DNA of 64,000 bases, taken from contig NZ_CP121472.1 in the NCBI RefSeq assembly GCF_036208045.1, forward strand, positions 496,001 through 560,000, given 5' to 3'. Below are positions 8,368 through 17,944 of the stretch, piece by piece. The position numbers and the translations under genes were made by a program. The DNA is from Thiorhodovibrio winogradskyi. Its GTDB lineage: Bacteria > Pseudomonadota > Gammaproteobacteria > Chromatiales > Chromatiaceae. Positions within the stretch are counted from its first letter, which is position 1. Every line of letters begins with the position of its first letter. The notes beneath the pieces are model-generated. The model was not told the DNA's origin. It saw only the letters and a program-made list of their open reading frames with translations, and did not search any database.

Positions 8368-10781
8368 AAATCGCTCTGATCGCCCCTAGCCCCGTGCCCT
8401 TCGCCATTGGCGGGGCTGAAAACCTCTGGACCGGCTGGCTCGCCGCCCTCAACGCCGAGCCCGGCGTGCAGGCCGATCTCATCAAGCTGCCCTCGCCCGA
8501 GCGCGACTTCTGGGAGATCGCCGCCAGCTACCGCCGCTTTGCCGAACTGGACCTGACCCACTTCGACCGCGTCATCAGCACCAAATACCCGGCCTGGATG
8601 GTCGCTCACCCCGATCACCACCTCTTCCTGCAGCACAAACTGCGCGGTCTCTACGACACCTGGCCCGCGCGCCTCGACACGCGCGTGCACTGCGACCATC
8701 CCAGTGTCACTCGCCTGCTGCGCCTGCTGGCCAGCGCGCGCGGGCGTCGCGCGGCCCTGGCCGACATGTTCGCCGCGCTTGACGATCTTCGCGCCGTCGC
8801 GCCCGCGCTGCCTCCAGCGCTGTTCCATCTCCCCGGCGCGCTCATCCGCACCCTGGTGCATGAACTCGATGCCATCGGTCTGTCCAAGACCGCCATTCGC
8901 CGCTACGCCGCCATCTCCGCCACCGTGGCCGCGCGCGCGGACTACTTCCCGCCCGAGGTCGACCCCAGTCGGGATGTGGCCATTCATCATCATCCCAGTC
9001 TGCCGCGTCCGCTGGCCGAGCCGCATCCGGACATGCCCCCGGGGGCGATCTTCACCGCCAGCCGGCTTGACGCGCCCAAGCGCATCGACTGGATTATCCG
9101 CGCCTATCTCAAGGCCGGGCTCGAGCGGCCGCTCGCCATCGCCGGCGACGGTCCCCAGCGGCAGGCTTTGTTCCAGCTGGCCGGTCAGCATCCCGGCATT
9201 CGCTTGCTCGGGCGCCTGACCGACGCCCAGCTTGCCGCCGCCTACCGCGACTGTGCCTACGTGGTCTTTGTGCCGGACCGCGAGGACTACGGCCTCATCA
9301 CCCTGGAGGCGCTGCAGGCCGGCAAGCCCGTGATCACCCTGAGCGACAGCGGCGGCACCACGGAACTCATCCGCGACGGCCACAACGGCCTGATTGCCGC
9401 GCCCAACGAAAAATCCCTGGCCACCGCCATGAGCCGGCTCGGCGCGGACAGCTCCCTGCGCGAGCGCCTCGCCGCCGCCGCCGCGCCCAGCGTCGCCCAC
9501 ATCTCCTGGCCAGGATTGGCCCGCGCCTTCGTCCATCCCCAGCCGCGCATCCTGGTGGTCAACACCTTCAGCATTCATCCGCCGCGTAATGGCGGTCAAT
9601 TGCGCATGTTCCAGCTCTATCGCCAGCTTGCCGCCGGAGCCGACCGGGGTGCTGGCCGGGGTGCCGACCGGGGTGCTGGCCGGGGCGCCGACCTGCGCCT
9701 GGTTAATCTATGCCACGCCAATGCCCTACCAGGTCAACGCGCGCTCGCTCCCGGCCTGGTCGAGCATGTCATTCCCATGAGCCCCGCCCACGCGCGTGCC
9801 GAGCGCGCCCTGCAAGGCCAGCTTGGTGCATCCTGCGGAGATATCGCCGCCCTGCTGCATCCGGAGCTGACCCCCGCCTGGCTCGCGGCCATCGCCGATG
9901 GCTGCGCCTGGGCCGACTGCGTCATTGCCTGCCATCCCTATGCCTACCCGGCAATACGCCGCCTTTGGGATGGACCCGTGGTCTATGAATCCCTGAATGT
10001 CGAACTCGACCTCAAGCGCGCGATCTACCCCGAGGCCGCCGCTGTCCTCGAACAGATCGAACGCATCGAGGGAGACTGCGCCCGCCAGGCCCCGCTCGTC
10101 ACCTGTTGCAGTGAGCAGGACGCCTCGCGCATGGCCCAGCTTTACGGGCTGGCGACCCCGCCGATTGTCGTGCCCAACGGCGTCGATGCCGGCAGTTATG
10201 CGTCGCCCTCACACCAGGCCAGCCAGGCTCTGCGCCAGCGTCTTGGACTTGGCGACACCCAGGTGGCGCTCTTTGTCGGTAGCCTGCACGGCCCCAACAT
10301 CGCGGCCCTGCGCGCGCTCTATCCCATCGCCAAGGATCTGCCGGACCTGCTCTTCGTCGTCCTTGGTAGCGTGTGCGAGGCTGCCGATCTCGCGCCCCCA
10401 CCCGCCAACCTCTGTCTGATCGGGCGAGTGAGCGACCAGGAACTGCGCGTCTGGCTTGCCGCGGCCAGTGTCGGCATCAACCCCGTGGAGACCGGCTCGG
10501 GCACCAACCTCAAGCTGCTGGAATATGCCGCCGCGGGACTGCCCATTCTCAGCACGGCCTTTGGCGCGCGCGGCGGCATCCTGCAAGCTGGGGAGCACTT
10601 CGTTCAGGCACCCTTGGCGGAGTTTTCCGCCGCCTTGCGGGAACTGCTGTCGCCAACCGCCGCTGTCGAACGCGCCAGACGTGCCGAGCGCGCCCGAGCC
10701 CGCGCTCGCGAGCGGGGAGACTGGCGGCGTATTGCCGCCGACTATGGCCTAGCCCTCTCCGGCGTGATCAACCCAGGCTAG
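8364..10781 (+). CDS. Double GT4 glycosyltransferase, two catalytic modules in one chain
   Basis: An 805-residue protein with two GT-B glycosyltransferase modules. Module 1 (about residues 1-390) starts with IALIAPSPVPFAIGGAE and has the EX7E-type motif in VPDREDYGLITLEALQ. Module 2 (about 393-805) restarts with PRILVVNTFSIHPPRNGGQ and has VETGSGTNLKLLEYAAAG. Near the start of module 2, two copies of a 24-base repeat (9639-9686) encode an ADRGAGRG duplication in what should be a surface loop. The start overlaps the upstream stop (ATGA). Such tandem enzymes usually add two successive sugars to a growing glycan; the linkages are unknown. Module 1 resembles the truncated gene at the window's left edge. 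Confidence 0.9.
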   Translation: MKIALIAPSPVPFAIGGAENLWTGWLAALNAEPGVQADLIKLPSPERDFWEIAASYRRFAELDLTHFDRVISTKYPAWMVAHPDHHLFLQHKLRGLYDTWPARLDTRVHCDHPSVTRLLRLLASARGRRAALADMFAALDDLRAVAPALPPALFHLPGALIRTLVHELDAIGLSKTAIRRYAAISATVAARADYFPPEVDPSRDVAIHHHPSLPRPLAEPHPDMPPGAIFTASRLDAPKRIDWIIRAYLKAGLERPLAIAGDGPQRQALFQLAGQHPGIRLLGRLTDAQLAAAYRDCAYVVFVPDREDYGLITLEALQAGKPVITLSDSGGTTELIRDGHNGLIAAPNEKSLATAMSRLGADSSLRERLAAAAAPSVAHISWPGLARAFVHPQPRILVVNTFSIHPPRNGGQLRMFQLYRQLAAGADRGAGRGADRGAGRGADLRLVNLCHANALPGQRALAPGLVEHVIPMSPAHARAERALQGQLGASCGDIAALLHPELTPAWLAAIADGCAWADCVIACHPYAYPAIRRLWDGPVVYESLNVELDLKRAIYPEAAAVLEQIERIEGDCARQAPLVTCCSEQDASRMAQLYGLATPPIVVPNGVDAGSYASPSHQASQALRQRLGLGDTQVALFVGSLHGPNIAALRALYPIAKDLPDLLFVVLGSVCEAADLAPPPANLCLIGRVSDQELRVWLAAASVGINPVETGSGTNLKLLEYAAAGLPILSTAFGARGGILQAGEHFVQAPLAEFSAALRELLSPTAAVERARRAERARARARERGDWRRIAADYGLALSGVINPG

Positions 10782-10860
10782 GATGTCAAACACGCCTGTT
10801 GCTTTTGAGCGACAAATTTCTGTGTTTGTGACGAAAAGCACAAATATTTCAGAGACGGTG

Positions 10861-10888
10861 TTGACAGCCTTATTAGGTGCGCTATACC
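10861..10888 (+). promoter_or_regulatory. Predicted sigma70 promoter
   Basis: A perfect TTGACA lies at 10861-10866. A 16-base spacer separates it from TATACC at 10883-10888. Transcription would start near 10895, about 560 bases before the giant surface-protein start. No small gene fits directly downstream, so it may give a long 5' leader or a small RNA. Confidence 0.5.
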
Positions 10889-10967
10889 CTAGCGCGGAAC
10901 ATTGGGCGAGAAAGTCGCGCCCCGGCTTTACCGGTCTTAAACCCGTGCCCTCATCACGCCAACCCAG

Positions 10968-11072
10968 CCCAGTCAAACAAACCCAGTCAAACAAGCCCAG
11001 TCAAACAAGCCGAGCCAACCCAGCCAAGTCAAACGAGTCGAGCCAACCCAGCCCAGTCGAACAAGTCGAGCC
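10968..11072. repeat. 14-base tandem repeat, about 7.5 copies
   Basis: Units follow CCCAGTCAAACAAG with drift (CCGAGCCAACCCAG, TCGAGCCAACCCAG). The first three units are nearly identical; later ones alternate between two variants. The repeat lies in untranslated sequence between the double glycosyltransferase and the giant surface-protein gene. Confidence 0.9.
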
Positions 11073-11394
11073 ATCATTTCAGCGCGACCAGCAACCAGAT
11101 TCCCGATACCCGTGTTATCTATCAGCTCGAATTCTTTACGGTTGTGCCTCACCTCGTCCGGTCAGGCCGCTTCATGCTGGATGCATCATGCCGGCAACAT
11201 CAAGGCAGGCCTCAGCCGATCACGCTCCAGTCGATCAGGCTCCGCCCAAACAATCACGCCGCGCCCGGCGGCAGGTTGCGATCCGCGCCTCCCCCGCGAA
11301 TCGCATTTTCTTGCAACCCGACCGCGCGGTCCGCGGCCACCCCCCCTTGACAATCTTAGTTTCCAAGATCATCACCAGCGCAAGCGCACTGGTG

Positions 11395-11450
11395 TATAAT
11401 CGATGGTTAACCCAGTTTAGTTTGTGATTTCCACGCTTAAGCAAAGAGGA
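11395..11450 (+). promoter_or_regulatory. Candidate -10 box and ribosome binding site of the giant gene
   Basis: TATAAT at 11395-11400 has no -35 match at 16-18 bases; a TTGACA at 11347 is 42 bases away. Directly upstream, the imperfect palindrome CCAGCGCAAGCGCACTGG (11375-11392) covers the -35 position and could bind an activator. AAAGAGGA at 11443-11450 sits 7 bases from the ATG and is an excellent Shine-Dalgarno. Confidence 0.45.
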
Positions 11451-11457
11451 TAGCATC

Positions 11458-14400
11458 ATGGCACTTGACACCGTCGTTGCCCAAAACATCTCCTGGATCT
11501 ACATCGGCGCCTTCCTGCGTCCACCCACCCCCTCGTCCAACCCGGCTTTCAACGATCCCACTGGCTTGGAGTTTTGGACCGAACAGTGGTTCAATCCAGC
11601 CAGCATTTACTACCAGGATTACGATGCAATCGCTTCCGCCTTCGTCGCATCGACGGAGTTCGCGCAAAGATACGGTAGCAACCTGACCGACGCCGACTTT
11701 GTCTCCCAGCTTTACCGCAACATGCTTGGCCGCGAGCCCGAGGAAGGAGGTCTGGATTTCTGGACCGAGCAGCTTGCCGCCGGTCGCTCGCGCGGCGAGA
11801 TCCTGACCGACTTCGCCTTCTCGCCAGAAAATCAGGCAAATTTCGCCAATCAGCAGTTCGTCGACAGCGCTGACAGCTTTATCGCGGCCACCAACGCGGG
11901 AGAAACCCCGGATGACTGGCTGGTCGGCAACCCATCGCTCGACCCCGGCAAGGAAGTGCCCAATCAAAACACCTTCACCCTGACCGAGAAGGTGGTCACC
12001 TCCTCAACCTACGCCCTCGACGGGATCGACTTCACCAGCCTGCAGGAAATGCTGGCCTACGCGGCGGAATACCGGAACCTGACCGCCCAAGACCAGCCAG
12101 AAAGCGCCGCGGGCGGCCTCAATATCAACGTTGACGAGGACGTGGCCTGCTGTTTTGATACCGAATTCCTGTGGCAGATTGAACAGCTGGCTGAAGACGT
12201 CGACACAGCCATCGGCGGCAATTCCGATACCGCTGACGACGGCATCATCAACACCGTCAACTTCCTGCCCGCTCACCTGACGACCAGCCGTGCCAACGAA
12301 GCGGTCATGGAAGCTGGTCTGACCGGCGACATGGACAACATCATCATCGCCGGCACCCCCTACCCGCTGCATCAGGCCTACATCAACGGTGGTGGCGGCT
12401 ACAACGTGCTGGAAGTGGACATGAAAGGTCCATTTGCCCAGCCCAAGCAGCTCTACAACATCCAGGAAATCCGCGTCCAGAACCTCACCAACTACTACGA
12501 TGTCGATGGCGACGACTACGACAACCTGCTGATCAATGTATTCGATGGCGCGGTCGACAGTATTTTCGATGTCTCGCGCGCGCGCGATCTCGTGAGGCTC
12601 GTGATCACCGAATCTGGCTCGGACGGCGCGCTGACCCTGCTCGGTGTGCAAAATTATGCCACCGCCCGTTTCGAGGGTAACTTCGAGCAGGACGTCACCC
12701 TCCACTACGGCGCTGGGCAAGGCGACGAACTCCAGCTCGAGATGGCCAATGTCACCTCAACCGGGGTCATTGGTATCGCCCACAACGTGGGTGCCCTGGA
12801 AATCTTCTCCGAGGGCCGTTCCAACGTCCTCGAGAATGTGAACTTCGGCACCTACTTCCAGCAACTGACCGTGACAGGCACGGCCTTGCTGGCGATCGAG
12901 GGAGACCTGAATTTCGCCTGGGGCGAAGCCTACATTGATGCGTCCGAAAACACGGGCGGTCTGCGAGTGAACGTCGCCGACCTGGGTGACGATGGCTTGG
13001 ATACCGTTGTCATCATGGGCTCTCAGGCCAATGACGCCATTGAGCTTGAAGGCGTAAACGATGGTGCGCTGGTCAACATCAACACCAATACTGGTAATGA
13101 TCGCCTGACGATTACCGAGGGTCTCAGCGCCGGTGCTGGCTCCGTACTGACTGGCGAAAACCTGACTGTCACGGTCGAGGCCGATGCCGATCTTCGTCTG
13201 GCGGACATCAGCGGCGTCGCGCGCTTCGTCATTTCCGCCGATGGTGGCTTGCTGCTGACACAGGCGCAGGTCCAAGCGCTGGGAGCGGCAGTTTTCGCCG
13301 CCGATCACAACGACATTCCGGTCCTTTCGATCGAAGTCAGCGAGGCGGGCACCGTCTTGTCCGACCTGATCGATCTGACCGCGCTCGACAGCGACGTCAA
13401 GCTGGCCTTTAACGTTCTGGCGGGTGCCAGCCTCGACCTGACCGCGGAAGAACTCCATACCTATGTCGCGAACAATGGAATCGTGGGCGAGGGTGTGGTC
13501 AATCTGACCGAGGTTGGACTTGGCTTCGATCCTGAGAACGTAGCCGGTATTGTCATCGGCGAGGGCGTCGGTACGATCGATCCTGACTTTGAAGGAACCC
13601 TTAACGTTACCCGAACGGCGGATGGATTCGAGCGTCCAGTCGCCGCGGCAGACACCGACATTCTGCTCATTGACACCACGGATACCGGTGGGGTAACCGT
13701 TAACGCAAACGACCTGCAAGACATAGTCGACGACGAGGACGAATTCTCCACTCTCGCCGAGACCGTTGTGATCAAGGGCAGCGACGACATTACCTTCAAT
13801 GTGCCGGTCGAGATGCTGGCGGACGGATTCAGCCTCGACTTCTCCGAACTGACCGGCGGGCTGAACGATCTCACCATTGATAAGTTCAACAACGTTGCGG
13901 AAGTCATCGGCAACGGTGCTGGTGAGCGCATTGACGTCATGCTCGAAGGCGATGTCGCGGAGGAGGGAGCGGACACCGGTCTGCTCACTTCCGGTGTCGC
14001 GACCTATGTCGTCGTGGATATCGACGACTCCGAGAACGACGATGGCGACGATGACGAGGATACCGTCAGCTTCCACTTGTGCGACAACACCCAAGGTGTC
14101 ACCACGATCGGCTTGCAGGGCAACATGGGTAAGACCCTGACCTTCACCAATGTTCCTTGGGGCGCGGTCAACCCGACCATCCTGTTCGAGGGCGACGGTT
14201 ACGGTAACTGGGACGAACTGCCCAAGGCAGCCGGCAACCCGGATGAGTCAAACGTCGGCACCATTGTTACTGAATACTTCTTTGATGGTGCACCGGCCAG
14301 GGTACTGATGAACAATCAGGGCAACGCTCCAGGCCAGACCAGCACCGGCGAGCCGCGGCCCATCGCGGTTGACAGCATCACGCTGGACAATGCCAAAAGC

Positions 14401-17400
14401 GTCGAGATCACCATAGAGGATGGCAACGGCATCATCTACAACCTGACCGATAATGGCAGCGGCGAGGGCCTCGAGGACGTCACCATCATCAGTGGCGCTG
14501 ACGTGACCCTGCACCTGGATGGGCAGGAACGCGCGAACGACCCCGATGGTGACTGGTTCGATAGCATCGACGCGAGCGCGGTTGATGGAACCATGACCTT
14601 GCATGTGGAAGGTGACGTCGACTTCAGCGGCACCGAATTGACTGGCATTGAGTCCGTGGTTCTGGAAGATGGCGTGACCGTCACCATGACCATCGCCCAG
14701 ATCAACGACATTGGCGTGGCCAATATCATGGTCGAGAATGAAGACGACGAAGCGACCCTGAACATTGGCGAGTACGATGGCTCGGCCTTCGACTTCAGCA
14801 GCCTGGAGATGGATGGCATTGAGGTCGATACTGTCACCTTTGTTGCGGACATGGATATCACGGTGGATGCCACCACAGACTTCACCGGCATTGATGTGCT
14901 GGTTGTGCCAGAAGGCACCAACGTCGTGATCTCCGCCGTGCAATTCAAGCAATTGGTAGAGGGTGGCGCGACCATCGTCACCGAAGGAGTTCCTGGCGAT
15001 GATGACCAAGGCACGGTGACCGTCGATCTCGACGGCGACCTAGAGATTGGCGCGGATGACCTGGCCACCATGCTCAACGGGCTGGATCGTGCCAACCTGA
15101 CCTTTGCCATGGCCGATGGCGAGACCCTCGACGTTAGCTCATTCGCCTTGGCCGATGGTCTGCAGGTGACGGGTGAGGACGGCGCGGCCACCACGCCGTT
15201 GGTGAACTTCAGCTTTGACAGCCCGCTCGATAACGACGCGCGCTTCAATGACACGATCGATGTGGCCGGCTATGGAACCCAGCCTGAAGACGGGCCCGGG
15301 CCTGCTGTTGACCTTCGCATCCAGGATAGTCTGCTGAATAATTTCTGGATCGACGCCGACAATAACGGCATTGAAGGGGCCGACGAAAATAGTCAATCCA
15401 TCGAAGATTTGCTCGAGAACTTGGAGAGTGCGAACATCCTCAACATCTACCGCGATGAGGTGGATGAAGAACTTGATCCGCGTGATCGGGATGTCGTGGT
15501 TGAATCCAACGCGGTTCCTGAAGGTATTGAATTCAGTGCCGAAGGGGCACTGGCGGATTATGTACGTTCGATTGATCTCACCCTGGAAGCCGACGCCGAC
15601 AACTCCGCTAGCATCGACGGAGACCTGTTGGTCAACGACGGTCTTGTTGAAGAGAACTTCACCCTGCTCACGATTCACACGGTTGATACCGATGGAGCGG
15701 CTGCCGATCCTGTGACCATCAACGGTGACATCTACAGCGAAGGCGACGATGGCGCTGGCAACGATGGTGACCTGCTGACAGCAACCATCAACGCGGCGGT
15801 GGATCTCGTGATGAGCGGTAGCCTGATCTTCAGCGCGCTTGAGGCAGGCGGCGAAGCGACGCTCAAAGTCGCAGGCGATGCCGATGTGACCATGAAGTCG
15901 GTCGATGCAGGGTTCAATGTCGCCGCCGTGACTTTCGATACCGCGGGTTACACCGGTACCCTGACCCTGACCGGCGGCTCCGATGCCATTGAGATGGGCG
16001 ATGCGGCTTCACTAGTGTTCTCGGGCAGCGGCGACATCGTGCTCGACACCGATGACGGCGCGGGGAATAACGGAATCGAAGGTGACGACCTCACGAGCAT
16101 CGACGCAAGCGAGCACACCGGCAGCCTGACCCTGAGCGTGATCGAGTCTGTCTCCGAGACTGACTTTACCTTCACAACGGGCACCGGCACTACCACGGCC
16201 ACCCTCAGTGCCATCCTCGAGGCTGATCCGGATGCCGATCCGGCAGAGCCGGGCTGGTCGCTGAATGTTGGTGCCAACACGACCTTAACCCTGAGCGGCA
16301 GCACCTTCAATTCCGGTGCACTGGCCATCGCTGGGGCGGGCACTGTGGTCTTCGACGGCGACGGCAATGAGGTTGACCTGACGGGCTTGGTCGATGTTGA
16401 TGGCAATTCCTTGCTGAATTTCAGCTCCGACACCACCATCGAACTGGCTCCCGATACCCAGCTGTCCTTGACCGCTGAGCAGCTCAACGATTTGAACGAG
16501 GCCGGCGTGACCTTCACCAAGCAGCCCTTCGATGAGGGTGAGGGTGAAACCGAGGCCGTGATTACTGTCACGGGTGTCAACGGAGACCTGACCGCCGCCA
16601 ATGAGGATCTAGACGAGGATCTGGATCTCACCCAGGCAGACGAATTGGTACTCTCAGGTGATGCGACCTTGACGGGTGAGCAAGTCTCTGGCAGGGAGGT
16701 GACGGGTAACTTCAATCTCACTCTGACCGAAGTGACGGCAGATACCGACCTCACTGGTGTTGATGTCGGTGGAGATCTGATCGTCCAAGCAGGCGATGCG
16801 GAAACGGAACTGACCCTTGCCGCGACGGCAATCAGTGGTATCACCATGACAGTTCAAGGGGCCGCGCTTGGCGTCCTGACCGTCTCAGGTGTCGAAGACG
16901 TTGTTATCGCAGAAGGCGAAGCCAACGAAGGAGATATCGATGCGGACTTCTCCAACCTCACGGTCGATCTGTTTGATGACGACGACCCCGCGACGGATGA
17001 AGAGGTTGTGTTTGAGCTGGATTCCACCGGTGACCAGCACCTCAATGGCGCTGACTTTGGTGCGTTACTGGGCCACGGGACGAGATGGTTGGACATCAGC
17101 GGCACTGGCACAGTGACGGAAGAGAACGAAGAGCTAACAACCGGCGGTTCGATTGAGATCGGAGAAAACGCGACCGTATCCGTGACTGCAGAGAGGTTAA
17201 ACGTTGGTGGTGTCGCTGCCGCAGTTGATGCGGGCGAAGGCAGGCTGGAGGTGAACGACCTTGGCGCTGCCGTGGTGACAGTCGATACCGATATCGCGTT
17301 CGAAAACGTGAACTACGAGATGACGTTTACCGATCAAGCCGGTACTGAACTTGTAACCATCCAGAACTTCACGGCAGATTCCGCTACGGCGCAAGACATC

Positions 17401-17793
17401 CTGAACTTCTCCGCAGCACTGCCTGAAGGCGCTGATCATGACATGACGAAGTTGGAATCATTGATTAGTACCGTCAATCAGACAGGCTCCAACAGTATCG
17501 TTGTGCTGGCTATCGAGGATGGAGGAGCCCTTCAGACGGTTGATAGCGCAGCTCAGCTAGCTACAGCTCTGACGGATGGCGGCGTTTTTGTCGATGGCGT
17601 CACAGCTAATTTCGGCTTCGATGGTACAAGGATCTTCATGGCCGAGGACGCCGCTGGCAACACTGATGTCTATCTCTGGGAAGACAGCGTTGGTGGTGAT
17701 GGTGTAGTTCAAGATGGAGAATTGTCATCGGTAGCTACAATTGAAGCGGTGGGTGTGGCAAGCTTTGTTGACGGAAACTTTGCGATCGCTTAA
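11458..17793 (+). CDS. Giant acidic DUF4214 surface protein (S-layer/adhesin-like)
   Basis: A 2111-residue protein, very rich in Asp, Gly, Thr, Val and Leu and almost free of Cys (a CC pair near residue 231 and one near 874). No N-terminal signal peptide is seen. A DUF4214 domain covers about residues 60-140 (QLYRNMLGREPEEGGLDFW). The rest is a long array of degenerate beta-rich repeats whose recurring ends read like VVISAVQFKQL or LSLTAEQLNDL, as in bacterial S-layer and bluetail-type proteins. The C-terminus (DVYLWEDSVGGDGV) resembles the end domain of type I-secreted surface proteins. Export by a type I system to form a surface layer or adhesin is inference. It has a strong ribosome site and a terminator 100 bases downstream, so it is monocistronic. 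The glycan genes upstream may modify it. Confidence 0.82.
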   Translation: MALDTVVAQNISWIYIGAFLRPPTPSSNPAFNDPTGLEFWTEQWFNPASIYYQDYDAIASAFVASTEFAQRYGSNLTDADFVSQLYRNMLGREPEEGGLDFWTEQLAAGRSRGEILTDFAFSPENQANFANQQFVDSADSFIAATNAGETPDDWLVGNPSLDPGKEVPNQNTFTLTEKVVTSSTYALDGIDFTSLQEMLAYAAEYRNLTAQDQPESAAGGLNINVDEDVACCFDTEFLWQIEQLAEDVDTAIGGNSDTADDGIINTVNFLPAHLTTSRANEAVMEAGLTGDMDNIIIAGTPYPLHQAYINGGGGYNVLEVDMKGPFAQPKQLYNIQEIRVQNLTNYYDVDGDDYDNLLINVFDGAVDSIFDVSRARDLVRLVITESGSDGALTLLGVQNYATARFEGNFEQDVTLHYGAGQGDELQLEMANVTSTGVIGIAHNVGALEIFSEGRSNVLENVNFGTYFQQLTVTGTALLAIEGDLNFAWGEAYIDASENTGGLRVNVADLGDDGLDTVVIMGSQANDAIELEGVNDGALVNINTNTGNDRLTITEGLSAGAGSVLTGENLTVTVEADADLRLADISGVARFVISADGGLLLTQAQVQALGAAVFAADHNDIPVLSIEVSEAGTVLSDLIDLTALDSDVKLAFNVLAGASLDLTAEELHTYVANNGIVGEGVVNLTEVGLGFDPENVAGIVIGEGVGTIDPDFEGTLNVTRTADGFERPVAAADTDILLIDTTDTGGVTVNANDLQDIVDDEDEFSTLAETVVIKGSDDITFNVPVEMLADGFSLDFSELTGGLNDLTIDKFNNVAEVIGNGAGERIDVMLEGDVAEEGADTGLLTSGVATYVVVDIDDSENDDGDDDEDTVSFHLCDNTQGVTTIGLQGNMGKTLTFTNVPWGAVNPTILFEGDGYGNWDELPKAAGNPDESNVGTIVTEYFFDGAPARVLMNNQGNAPGQTSTGEPRPIAVDSITLDNAKSVEITIEDGNGIIYNLTDNGSGEGLEDVTIISGADVTLHLDGQERANDPDGDWFDSIDASAVDGTMTLHVEGDVDFSGTELTGIESVVLEDGVTVTMTIAQINDIGVANIMVENEDDEATLNIGEYDGSAFDFSSLEMDGIEVDTVTFVADMDITVDATTDFTGIDVLVVPEGTNVVISAVQFKQLVEGGATIVTEGVPGDDDQGTVTVDLDGDLEIGADDLATMLNGLDRANLTFAMADGETLDVSSFALADGLQVTGEDGAATTPLVNFSFDSPLDNDARFNDTIDVAGYGTQPEDGPGPAVDLRIQDSLLNNFWIDADNNGIEGADENSQSIEDLLENLESANILNIYRDEVDEELDPRDRDVVVESNAVPEGIEFSAEGALADYVRSIDLTLEADADNSASIDGDLLVNDGLVEENFTLLTIHTVDTDGAAADPVTINGDIYSEGDDGAGNDGDLLTATINAAVDLVMSGSLIFSALEAGGEATLKVAGDADVTMKSVDAGFNVAAVTFDTAGYTGTLTLTGGSDAIEMGDAASLVFSGSGDIVLDTDDGAGNNGIEGDDLTSIDASEHTGSLTLSVIESVSETDFTFTTGTGTTTATLSAILEADPDADPAEPGWSLNVGANTTLTLSGSTFNSGALAIAGAGTVVFDGDGNEVDLTGLVDVDGNSLLNFSSDTTIELAPDTQLSLTAEQLNDLNEAGVTFTKQPFDEGEGETEAVITVTGVNGDLTAANEDLDEDLDLTQADELVLSGDATLTGEQVSGREVTGNFNLTLTEVTADTDLTGVDVGGDLIVQAGDAETELTLAATAISGITMTVQGAALGVLTVSGVEDVVIAEGEANEGDIDADFSNLTVDLFDDDDPATDEEVVFELDSTGDQHLNGADFGALLGHGTRWLDISGTGTVTEENEELTTGGSIEIGENATVSVTAERLNVGGVAAAVDAGEGRLEVNDLGAAVVTVDTDIAFENVNYEMTFTDQAGTELVTIQNFTADSATAQDILNFSAALPEGADHDMTKLESLISTVNQTGSNSIVVLAIEDGGALQTVDSAAQLATALTDGGVFVDGVTANFGFDGTRIFMAEDAAGNTDVYLWEDSVGGDGVVQDGELSSVATIEAVGVASFVDGNFAIA

Positions 17794-17892
17794 TCCAACT
17801 GCTTTGAGCAAGGGAAATGGGTAAAGTGATCGTTGTAAAACGGTGAAGACCGGGTAAGCACCCCGGCTGGTCACGATACCCATTGGCAAAAC

Positions 17893-17926
17893 AACCCCGC
17901 TCCCGAATCCTCGGGGCGGGGTTTTT
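17893..17926 (+). terminator. Rho-independent terminator of the giant surface-protein gene
   Basis: AACCCCGC at 17893-17900 pairs with GCGGGGTT at 17916-17923, with further G-C pairing inside, followed by TTTTT. It lies 100 bases past the stop. The same hairpin recurs in each Rpn-gene leader in this window. Confidence 0.85.
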
Positions 17927-17944
17927 CATTTGGGAATTGCAGGG

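Larger units (their letters stand above)
10782..11457. other. 676-base intergenic region before the giant surface-protein gene
   Basis: No convincing gene is seen; the open frames here are Pro/Gln/Ser-rich translations of a tandem repeat. The region holds a good sigma70-type promoter at 10861-10888, a 14-base tandem repeat at 10968-11072, an imperfect palindrome at 11375-11392 just before a TATAAT at 11395-11400, and a strong AAAGAGGA ribosome site at 11443-11450. The giant gene therefore probably has a long leader, or two promoters. Confidence 0.6.

Noticed and set aside
8331-9599. Minus-strand frame of 422 codons opposite the double glycosyltransferase
   Set aside because: The opposite strand carries clear GT4 motifs; the antisense translation is low complexity.
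11347-11400. TTGACA plus TATAAT promoter for the giant gene
   Set aside because: The spacer is 42 bases, too long for one sigma70 promoter; only the -10 is kept as a candidate.
10783-11427. 214-codon plus-strand frame after the double glycosyltransferase
   Set aside because: Mostly translation of the 14-base repeat; no ribosome site and two frames equally open.
12757-14094. Minus-strand frame of 445 codons inside the giant surface-protein gene
   Set aside because: It follows from biased codon use in the Asp/Val-rich gene; no start site or motif.
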